Both the position numbers and the translations under genes were made by a program. A stretch of 64,000 nucleotides of DNA from Przewalskia tangutica. Lineage: Eukaryota; Streptophyta; Magnoliopsida; Solanales; Solanaceae. Position 1 is the stretch's first letter. Every line of letters begins with the position of its first letter. The DNA lies in NCBI GenBank assembly GCA_029844215.1, contig CM056721.1, forward strand, positions 136,987,254 through 137,051,253. The letters run 5' to 3'. Shown here in pieces: positions 58,499 through 64,000 of the stretch. The notes under the pieces are model-generated. The model was not told the DNA's origin, ran no database searches, and saw only the letters and a program-made list of their open reading frames with translations.

Positions 58499-61400
58499 TT
58501 CTGTTCAAATGTAGTGCAGGCATTTAACCACTTTTAAAGAAACAAACGCATCAATAGATTTTAAAAAATGAAAGAATTTATTTTAACAAGGAAGTTGGAA
58601 AAACGTCTACTTTTTCCATCTGTCAAACTAGCAGCCATAACTGAACAATCATATTGCTTCCAAAAAATTCTTTTATGATCATCTAACATCTCATTAATGT
58701 TTGTAACCCCATCTTCAATTCCAATCTGTCTCATGCGTCACTTGCACTCCATGTACTCCGTCTTAGTCTGCTTAACCTTAAACCTTTAGATTCTAAGGTC
58801 GTTCCCCAAACTTTCAGCCTCTCGTTAATTCCACTACGCGTCTCATCAATAAATACTATGTCGTCTGCATAAAACATACACCATGACGCGTCAATTCGTC
58901 CATCACTAAGGCAAATAGAAATATACTAAGGGTTGATCCCCGGTGCAAACCCATCACGACTGGAAAGTGCTCTGAGTCACCTCCCACTGTCGGGTCTTGA
59001 CACCCTCCTACATGTCCTTAATTGCCCTAATGTAAGCAACAGGCACACCCCTAGACTCCACGCATCTCCAAAGGACCTCCCGAGGGACTCTATCATATGT
59101 CTTCTCCAGGTCGAACACCATATGTAAGCTAATGATGTGTTTTTCACCATCCCACCCCTCACACCCCCTCTCCCCTCCCCACAAAAGAATGGATTTCTTT
59201 AAGAAGAAAAAAACTAAAATGAGGTAAGAAAATTACCTTGTGATCTGCTTGTTCTTGCAGTGAGAACAGCCTTCCATGCTCCCAATTCTAGCAATTGGAA
59301 CAAATCATGAAACTATGTTAGTGATGCAGTTGACGGGTCATTAGTGCCAGCTGAAAGTGTAAAACAAGATATGAACATACACCAAGAAACATTCATCTTT
59401 AAAGACTATTGAGTCTATACATATCTTCAAAAGGTCAATCAAAGACAGGATATCATCCAACTATCTTCACATGAGACGCAAACTGTGAACTAAATTTTCA
59501 AGAGTTACAAGGAGAAAAGATAACAGAATGGAAGAACAAATGCCAGAGGACCTTACGGCAACTCAAAACTGAGACTCCATTTTATGGATAGATGAACAGT
59601 TATTGCACACATATCTGAAAGACACGAGAGTGTATATATGCATGATCGATATAGCGGGAGCTTAGTGCACCGGTCTGCCCTTTTAGACATGTCTCATAGG
59701 TCTCCAGTGTTTTAGTTCCACAGTTAATATTCTTTGCATGAAGATTTGAAGTATACTACGGCATCTAGTGGTGAATATTCTTAGCATTTGTGTACAGAAC
59801 AAATCTGGTTTAGCTTCAAAAGCACTGTCCACAAAGAAGCAGAATTGACGACTTATACGCATTATTTAGGGCACTTCAGATTTTGCAACTGTTCCTACTC
59901 TTTTTTCTCCTGCAAAAGAAATTGTCTTTTGTGAAATACATGGCAAAGACTAGGGATCTCGACCTTTTTGTACTATGAAGTTTTAGCGCAACAAGCAGGA
60001 ATGAGGCTTAAGATTAAAACAGGAGGGATTTAAGGAAAATAGTTATATTTGGATTTGAGAAATGTGAACTTTGAGACAAGAGTTGAGTGATGCAAAAATA
60101 TATTTAACCAAGATTCTTTTCATAATTTACCATCGGAAAGGGTCAAAAGTCAATTTTTATAACCTTACAGGTCGACTATCTGCACATGCTCCTACTAAAT
60201 CCCTCTTCTAACCAGCAAATGCACTATGATTAAAAAAATGAATTTTCAGAAACCAGTAGGTGGTGAATGCAGGTAAGACTCATTCCTGGTATGTATCTGA
60301 TTAAGGGTGTATGGAACTATACGGTAAAGGTAGGGGCAACTTTTTGCTAATCTGTAAAGAATTTTGACAAATCCAAGTGAAGCTCCCACACCCATATTGC
60401 ACCCGTAACTATAAATAAGGTATTGATTTACCTTAAAGGATCATGTGGGAAAGTGATGGCAATTGGCAAAACAGAGTAGGTGTGCTGAAAGTGATTACAT
60501 GTTCTGTAACTTTATCAAAGAAGCTGTATAGCTAAATGCCGATGAATTTGTTTCCGATATTCACATTTCTAGGAGAATATTCACTTCATAGGCAAGAAGA
60601 CTGAATTCCTAGTATTCAAATTGATGTTGGGCCTTACCTTTTCTGTTTGGGCAATATGTGAGATTGCTGAAAGAAACAAAAGAAAAAGGAAGCAATCAGT
60701 ACAACCAACAACAACATACCCAGTGATTGATCCCACAAGTGGGGTCTGGGGAGGGTGGGGTGTGCGCGGACCTTACCCCTACCTTTGTGGGGTAGAGAGG
60801 TTGTTTCCGATAGACCCTCGGCTCAAGAAAACCATTTTTCAAAATAGGTTTGAAAGGTACAAGAGTAAAACAAGATATGATGGAAATATCAAATAAAAGA
60901 AAAGTATTGATAGCAAAAATAGTAAAGATAACCAACGTCAACGAAACAACAGTAGTGATAAAATTGAAGAATAGAATAATGGTAGAAGAATACTACTGGA
61001 AGCATGCTCGTCTAGAACCATGGTAAACTAGAAGCACGCTCTCCCACACACAAAAGAAATAGCTCGACTACCTACTAACCTTCTACCCTAATCCGAAGCA
61101 ATCAGTACAAAAGTTCAGATTTTAAAACCACAAATGATTATTTCTAGCTGATTCATGAATCTCGCTATTCAAGTTGTCATAGTCCAATAGAGGTGAAACA
61201 GTATCTTGCCTGTCACGGACGCAATTCCACCCAGCAGATCATAGAGTGATTCCAGAAAATCAACATAAAATGCGACAACACCTGCAGCAGTATCAACATA
61301 TTTTAGTTATAGTAGTCGCATCATGCCTTCACTAACACCTACAAAAACATAGATTCACTGGCTTACAAAACTCTAACAACCTGGATTTCCAGGAATAAAC

Positions 61401-62758
61401 AAGAGATGAAACTTCGGGTCCTTGGCATGAATTTCCAGCAGATCCGTCTTATAACTGACCCAACATATTACATGCACAAGATGAGACACTAATTGTTTCA
61501 CATGCAAATAAATGTACAAAACCTTCAATAACAAACACTAAAAAACATGACTTGATCTTCAGTTCAGTTGCTCATTTCTCATAAGTCAGAAGTGATTAGA
61601 TAGTAAGTAAAATACCAATCAGCTCGGTATCACAGTAACCCATGGAGTACCAAAAATGCTATTCCACCATCCTACGCACTAAATTCATTTTTATAGGCAG
61701 TGCCGAACCAGGATTTTCACTTAGGCTTAGGGGACCAAAATATAAAGAAGTAACCAGAAGAATTCAAGGGGATTTAACATATAATACATATTCACTAAAA
61801 AAAATACCTATCTACACTGTAATTTTCCAGACTATGTGGCTCCGCCACTGTTAATAGGCACGATACATGAAGCTCTCCTACTCCTTGAACGCGAAAAGAA
61901 GATATATATTATATAAACTGCATTAAAACTACTACAAAAGCAGAGCTTTTGAAATCGAAAGTATTTTCAAAATGCTTCAAGAAAACCTAGCGAAAAGAAA
62001 AATAAACTTTTTACTCTCAAACTACTACATATAAAATAAGATAGACAGGTCATAAAGGATGATAAATTTCTACACGAAAAGAATAAATTTAATATAAATT
62101 CACTATACAGAATGATGAATGTGCTTCATACTTCAACCCCAATAATTGGGCCCAAATTAGCAGTATCTACTACTATCTCAATCACATTCATTGGCGGAGA
62201 TGGAAATTACACTGTATATGTAAGCTCAAAGTTTTTATTATTCCATCTATCCCAATCCAATTTATGTGATACATTTTTCTTTTTAGTCTGTCCAAAAAAG
62301 AATGATACATTTCCTTATTTTGCAATAATTTAACTTTTACATTTACCTTTTACGCTTAATTACAACCACATAAATATATATATCTTGTTTTAGTACCACA
62401 AGATTCAAAAGTCTTTCTTTATTTCTTAAACTTCGTGCTGAGTCAAACAATATCACATAAATTGGGACGGAGGAAGTATTACATATATATAGTAGATGCT
62501 CAATCCTCTTTACTTTTTGTGTGTTTACTTCTTTATACAATTTCCTTAGTGAAAATCCTGGTTTCGCCACCATCACATTGGTGTTTATCCATCATAACGA
62601 TAACGCAAAACACATAATCGAAATCCCTTATCTGCATTGAACTAGTAGCAATTTAAGAATCAAAATTAAATTAGAGAGCAAAATTACCCTGAAACATTAC
62701 AAAGCTGAAAACTCGCACGCTGTCTTTTATTAATTAGACTCAGATTTTCGTGACCCAT
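45993..62758 (-). CDS. LDAH: Lipid droplet-associated hydrolase-like protein (LDAH family), 12 coding exons, 310 residues
   Basis: Alpha/beta hydrolase of the LDAH (DUF2305) family, found on lipid droplets in animals and poorly studied in plants. Exons read on the minus strand: 62758-62688, 61454-61381, 61281-61210, 60666-60638, 59287-59237, 52286-52236, 52018-51959, 51850-51768, 50793-50646, 48567-48517, 48099-47995, 46130-45993. All joins keep phase and total 933 bases with the TAG stop. Landmarks: oxyanion-type FIPGNPG (43-49), nucleophile elbow GHSIG with Ser120, acidic FGSDDHWGP (Asp254/255) and a YTHAF His284. A hydrophobic stretch at about 171-185 could insert into a droplet surface. 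The third coding exon ends in a GC donor; all others are GT-AG. The fourth is only 29 bp. Introns are full of mobile elements; the fifth coding intron is 6,950 bp. No coding damage was seen. Confidence 0.93.
46240..46420 (+). mobile_element. tRNA-derived SINE (LDAH last intron)
   Basis: Box-A-like TGGTACAATGGTGTC and box-B-like AGTTCGAGTTTTGA, followed by GCCTACATTACACCCCCTCC and CCTTCCCGGGCAC, the order of a common nightshade SINE. It is antisense to the gene. Confidence 0.65.
46421..46800 (+). mobile_element. Second SINE of the same type, split by a MITE
   Basis: The start (about 46,421-46,444) and remainder (46,631-46,800, with GGTCACGAGTTCGAGC, ACATTACACCCCCTC and GACTGCCTTTTTTT) form one SINE once the MITE at 46,445-46,630 is removed. 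Similar sequence around AGGCCA(G/C)TTTG on both sides suggests its own imperfect target duplication. Confidence 0.65.
46445..46630. mobile_element. hAT-type MITE (CAGTGGCGGA family) in a SINE
   Basis: The right end is ATCCGCCACTG and the left end is degraded AAAGGCGAATCCAGG. An 8-bp duplication ATGGTAAT/ATGATAAT flanks it (46,437-46,444 and 46,631-46,638). Relatives are at 61,698 and 62,189. Confidence 0.7.
48933..49068. mobile_element. hAT-type MITE, 136 bp, with 8-bp duplication
   Basis: The ends CTATGTTGCTCGGACTC and GAGTCTGAACAACATAG are 17-bp inverted repeats with two mismatches. GTTATGGA flanks it exactly (48,925-48,932 and 49,069-49,076). The interior is nearly palindromic. It lies in the LDAH intron between coding exons 9 and 10. 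Confidence 0.9.
49165..49960 (+). pseudogene. RTE-type LINE RT fragment, plus strand, split by a SINE
   Basis: Frames in order read EYLRITTSKTQYMICKF (RT region after the catalytic site), a degraded KFYR..VVRP region near 49,445, RLFGHVFCGPP (matching RWFGHV) near 49,775, and KNAWRK near 49,875. It is heavily decayed and antisense to the LDAH gene. A TS-type SINE interrupts it at 49,581-49,741. Confidence 0.65.
49581..49741 (-). mobile_element. TS-type SINE (minus) inside a LINE, 11-bp duplication
   Basis: CAACAACATACCAGTGAAATC, GGGGTCTAGGGAGGGTAGAG, AGACCTTACCCCTACCTTGG and GTAGAGAGGTTGTT mark the nightshade TS/LINE tail on the minus strand. TAGCACGTATA flanks it at 49,570-49,580 and 49,742-49,752. 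Confidence 0.88.
50018..50133. repeat. Fold-back sequence (about 50-bp arms)
   Basis: ATTGTATAAGAGTGCAGAA with its flanks on the left arm is mirrored by TTCTGCACTCTTATACAAT on the right arm, with a loop of about 15-20 bp around GAATTC. It could form an imperfect hairpin in the LDAH pre-mRNA. Confidence 0.7.
50148..50226 (+). mobile_element. SINE 3' fragment
   Basis: CCCCTTGGGGTGCGTCCCTA, CCCGGACACTGCTAACGCGG and GCACCGGTATGCCCTTTTA match the 3' end of a nightshade SINE. Confidence 0.6.
50938..51267 (+). mobile_element. 5'-truncated RTE LINE 3' end with (TTG)n tail
   Basis: It begins in the LINE 3' region (GGGTAGAAGGCTAGTAGTAG), continues through a T-rich UTR and the tail GAGCCGAGGGTCTATCGGAA / AAGGTCTGCGTACATCC / CCTCCCCAGACCCCACC, and ends in TTGTTGTTGTTGTTG. 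GGATA occurs just before and just after, a possible target duplication. It lies in the intron between coding exons 8 and 9. Confidence 0.7.
52287..53250. other. Right part of the long LDAH intron, no element fixed
   Basis: A G/C-richer patch at 52,345-52,425 (GGCGTTTTTGGGCGAGTCACGGG) resembles a common but unnamed plant repeat. No gene or bounded element was recognised in the rest. Confidence 0.35.
53255..53560 (+). pseudogene. hAT transposase fragment (plus)
   Basis: Frames read HELIRPAITHFSTTYLTLKS-like and EAWNKSAWAKKQGE, then FWPHIA and LREVDLEEKSCMEYI, as in a region of plant hAT/DUF659-type transposases, with stops and shifts. The last part runs into a (TA)n/(TG)n tract. A partial second copy lies inverted at 54,279-54,479. 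Assignment is from motif memory and moderate. Confidence 0.5.
53545..53690. repeat. (TA)n/(TG)n microsatellite
   Basis: ATATATACATATATGTGTGC, TGTGTGTGTGTATATGTG and repeated TATATATATA. Confidence 0.85.
53710..54015. mobile_element. Tourist-type MITE with palindromic core
   Basis: The ends GTGCCCGTTTGGT and ACCAAACGGCAC are inverted, flanked by TAA (53,707-53,709 and 54,016-54,018). The centre (about 53,841-53,885) is a perfect 45-bp palindrome around CAAAATTTG with the arms CCTCTACTTCC and GGAAGTAGAGG. Confidence 0.85.
54279..54479 (-). pseudogene. hAT transposase fragment (minus)
   Basis: The minus frame reads DLMRSFINKHDPFYFAITHI, TTTYLTIQSLQKQK and RSAWTKKYKGVK, related to the plus-strand fragment at 53,255. 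It is a short open remnant only. Confidence 0.5.
54790..56420 (+). pseudogene. Endogenous pararetrovirus fragment (solendovirus/EPRV-like), plus arm
   Basis: An old, broken copy of a plant pararetrovirus in the long LDAH intron. The frame ending at 55,024 is the C-terminal RNase H part of the polymerase (KGKDNNLADQLSR motif). A downstream reading frame begins at 55,066 and stops at 55,258; further blocks in other frames (about 55,400-55,800 and 55,960-56,410) look like its continuation, an acidic, lysine-rich protein in the position of a viral transactivator/inclusion protein. Stops, shifts and a SINE insertion (55,799-55,917) break it. Family placement comes from gene order and the RNase H motif, not from alignment. 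Confidence 0.7.
55799..55917 (-). mobile_element. TS-type SINE (minus) in the endogenous virus, 14-bp duplication
   Basis: CAACAACAACAACATACTC, GAGGCTGGGGAGGGTACGC, ACCTTACCTC and GAGGTTGTTTCCGATAGACC. CTCAGAGTTCTCCA flanks it at 55,785-55,798 and 55,918-55,931. It dates after the virus insertion. Confidence 0.9.
56421..57619 (+). other. Viral intergenic region between the two arms
   Basis: Non-coding sequence after the last viral frame; 56,421-56,770 is still part of the inverted arm. A TATAAATT at about 56,866-56,873 in an otherwise promoter-like context suggests the viral promoter, followed by leader-like DNA. From about 57,200 the origin is unclear. Confidence 0.45.
57620..58445 (-). pseudogene. 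Endogenous pararetrovirus, inverted second arm
   Basis: The minus strand repeats the plus-strand viral sequence of about 55,918-56,770 with many small differences: the same start near the acidic protein, the AATGAGTTTTGAC block, TTTGAAAAAATAAAATGAGG and the GATAGGAAG repeats. It carries a different set of indels and stops. It ends at an (AT)n tract at 58,449. The two arms therefore form an inverted repeat of about 0.83 kb around an 0.85-kb centre. Confidence 0.85.
58449..58498. repeat. (AT)n(GT)n microsatellite
   Basis: About 16 AT units, then GTGTGTGTGTGTG, at the broken end of the viral arm. Confidence 0.9.
58715..59150 (-). pseudogene. RTE-type LINE RT fragment (minus)
   Basis: Minus frames read MVFDLEKTYDRVPREVLW, AYIRAIKDM, the GLHQGS-like start (VCTGDQPL here, shifted), the FADD-equivalent block as MQTT-type shifted sequence, and TKTEYMECK-like. 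Several frameshifts and stops occur. It is related to the LINE at 29,828-30,240 but comes from a separate insertion, in the long LDAH intron, in the same orientation as the gene. Confidence 0.75.
59655..59700 (+). mobile_element. SINE 3' end fragment
   Basis: ATAGCGGGAGCTTAGTGCAC and CGGTCTGCCCTTTTA match the 3' end of a nightshade SINE. No body is left. Confidence 0.55.
60705..61094 (-). mobile_element. 5'-truncated RTE LINE 3' end (minus), 16-bp duplication
   Basis: CAACAACAACATACCCAGTG, TGGGGTCTGGGGAGGGTGGG and ACCTTACCCCTACC give the tail; then an A-rich UTR and GCTCGACTACCTACTAACC from the LINE 3' region. GAAGCAATCAGTACAA flanks it exactly (60,689-60,704 and 61,095-61,110). It landed 22 bp upstream of the 29-bp LDAH exon's acceptor in gene orientation. 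Confidence 0.9.
61698..61850. mobile_element. hAT-type MITE (CAGTGGCGGA family)
   Basis: The ends CAGTGCCGAACCAGGATTTT and GTGGCTCCGCCACTG are inverted. The 8-bp flanks TTTATAGG/TTAATAGG differ at one base. 153 bp, in an LDAH intron. Confidence 0.75.
62189..62571. mobile_element. hAT-type MITE with a Stowaway MITE inside
   Basis: The ends CATTGGCGGAGATGG and CCTGGTTTCGCCACC are imperfect inverses; ATCACATT flanks them (62,181-62,188 and 62,572-62,579). The element at 62,241-62,476 lies inside. Confidence 0.75.
62241..62476. mobile_element. Stowaway MITE nested in the hAT MITE
   Basis: The ends TTCCATCTATCCCAATCCAA and CAATATCACATAAATTGGG then ACGGAGGAAG are inverted Stowaway termini (CTCCGTCCCAATTTATGTGA type) between TA dinucleotides. 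Confidence 0.75.
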
Positions 62759-63113
62759 TTGTGAATTTCTGCACTTTGATGAAATTCTTCTCCTGAAAAT
62801 TAAAAAAAATGTCATATATATATCAGGAAGAGTAAAATAATGACGAATTCGATGTTTATTTGCAATGTTTACATATAAAATCCACTACAAACAACAACAA
62901 CAACAACAACAACATACCCAGTAAAATCCCACCACGTGGGATATGAGGAGTACACAGACCTTAGCTCTACCTACCTTGGTAGTAACGGCTGCTTCCGGCC
63001 CTCGGCACATATAAAATCCACTAAAAATATGAAATTATTTGGAATTTGAAAAGAAAAATAGTGTAGAACCTGGAGAAGATGGAGAGAGTTCGAGTAATGG
63101 GAGCAACAAGCAT
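62759..63113 (-). other. 5' leader of the LDAH gene with an in-frame upstream ATG
   Basis: The leader is split: 62,759-62,792 precedes the ATG in the second exon, with acceptor TTTTCAG, and the first exon ends at 63,070 with GTTCTA after CTCCAG. ATG at 63,113-63,111 is in frame with the main start after splicing and would add 26 residues rich in Arg and Ser with no acidic residue. It lies only about 24 bp after the TATA box, so it may fall outside or at the very tip of the mRNA. The shorter start fits the family's usual length. Confidence 0.6.
62888..63006 (-). mobile_element. TS-type SINE tail (minus), 17-bp duplication
   Basis: (CAA)n, CATACCCAGTAAAATCCC, GAGTACACAGACCTTAGC and CTGCTTCCGGCCCTCGGC. 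ACATATAAAATCCACTA flanks it exactly (62,871-62,887 and 63,007-63,023). It sits in the first intron, in the 5' leader of the LDAH gene. Confidence 0.9.
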
Positions 63114-63136
63114 TGATTATATCGAATCGAAGTTGC

Positions 63137-63144
63137 TTATATAA
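63137..63144 (-). promoter_or_regulatory. TATA box of the LDAH gene
   Basis: The minus strand reads TTATATAAG about 30 bp before the expected transcript start (near 63,108-63,113) and upstream of a leader with a good splice donor. Confidence 0.6.
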
Positions 63145-63352
63145 GCCTAAAAAAAGATACGTAGTAAAGAATTTGTTGGATCTGGTGTTAACCGGTCGTT
63201 GTTCAGTGAATTTATTTCAAGTGTTTAAATTTTGTTATTTGGTGTACCTTTTTGTCTTACAAACATTTTGCATTTTTTAAAATTATTTTTTACTCGATAA
63301 TCGTCACTCCCATTGAAATCCATAAAACAAAATAGATTCGCTTCGGGAATTC

Positions 63353-63604
63353 TTGAAAGAAGGTAAGAAATAATCTCTTTATTATTCTTATTAATTAAAA
63401 ATATATATATACAAGTTATAAGAAAGATTCTCTTTCTATTCTACCTAGAAATCTCTATTCTATTTGAATACTAACTTTACAATTATGGTAATATTACACT
63501 CCTAATTAAGGTACAAACTTAAGTCTAATATTTACCAAATACACAAAGAAAGGGGAAGGCCCCACATGGTACATGGGCCACACAGCTGGACCCACTGTTT
63601 AACA
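63353..63604 (-). mobile_element. Ty1/copia 3' LTR (minus), tentative
   Basis: AT-rich with a TATATATATAC tract, next to copia RNase H remains. Minus-strand TGTTAAACAGTGG starts at 63,604 and the far end is guessed at a TG near 63,353. No strong purine tract is seen. Confidence 0.4.
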
Positions 63605-64000
63605 CACCCATGATCATACAAGGCCTTTCAGACTGAGGCCGTTTCTAAAATCTTCAAAAGGATCGAGGAAGACTTTTCAGAAAGATGTCTGCAATTTGAT
63701 ATCTCGAAGGAACATGGCAGACGCGTACTTGTCATTTTGCTATCTTTTCTCAAACAAAGTGAATATCCATCTCTATGTGTTTAGTACGCTGGTGCTGAAC
63801 TGGATTACCAGAAATACAGATGACACTTATATTATCACAATACACCAAGGTAGCTTTCTCAATGGGACAATGAAACTCTAAAAGAATATTTCGTAACCAA
63901 CATGATTCGGAGACCACATTAGCTACCCCTCGATACTCGGTCTCTGCACTTTAACGTGAAAGCATAGATTGTCGCTTGGCAGACCATGAGACCAAGTTGT
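63605..64000 (-). pseudogene. Ty1/copia RNase H, decayed
   Basis: The minus frame reads SAKRQSMLSR, AETEYRGVANVVSE (the AEAEYRA hallmark), VYCDNISVICISGNPV, RTKHIEMDIHFV then a stop, and VCHVPSRYQIADIF. At least three in-frame stops are visible. The rest of the element lies beyond the window. It is related in sequence type to the fragment at 10,975. Confidence 0.9.

Overview
This window is a piece of AT-rich plant nuclear DNA, very probably from a nightshade (Solanaceae). The evidence is the repeat content: tRNA-derived SINEs of the Solanaceae SolS/TS type, RTE-type LINEs ending in a (TTG)n tail, an endogenous pararetrovirus resembling the solendovirus/EPRV group, and many Stowaway, Tourist and hAT miniature elements. 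I cannot name the species. No prokaryotic feature, CRISPR array, rRNA or intact tRNA gene is visible. Most of the window is nested transposable elements around two host genes.

Layout: 1-2,030 holds the 3' end of a decayed Ty3 chromovirus with its LTR. 2,200-10,700 is intergenic DNA with MITEs and SINEs; one SINE (6,964-8,156) was split by a 955-bp LTR miniature element (7,068-8,022). 10,700-13,400 holds a copia fragment joined to an Athila/Tat-like Ty3 fragment. 13,400-24,100 is repeats, including a minisatellite and AT-rich arrays. 24,168-24,719 (minus) is an intact single-exon OVATE family gene. 25,100-30,240 is an RTE LINE split exactly by a non-autonomous Athila-like element (25,989-29,827, target duplication AGACT). 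31,133-32,470 is a gag-only copia remnant. 33,131-39,701 is a complete Mutator-like element with about 0.8-kb terminal inverted repeats and a 9-bp target duplication. It carries a spliced transposase gene and a convergent GRF-zinc-finger gene, which is the layout of maize MuDR. 40,000-45,990 is intergenic DNA with a Harbinger-type element and SINEs.

45,993-63,144 (minus) is a 17-kb host gene for a lipid-droplet-associated hydrolase (LDAH) type alpha/beta hydrolase. I could assemble twelve coding exons that join in phase into 310 residues with the GHSIG nucleophile elbow, an acidic residue and a late histidine in place. Its introns are packed with elements. The longest (about 7 kb) holds an endogenous pararetrovirus arranged as a large inverted repeat. 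The right edge (about 63,350-64,000) is a decayed Ty1/copia 3' end.

The two host genes have no visible functional link. The intact exons of the LDAH gene and the clean OVATE frame contrast with the stops and frameshifts in nearly all element coding regions. Splice sites and boundaries were read by eye, with no alignment or transcript data.
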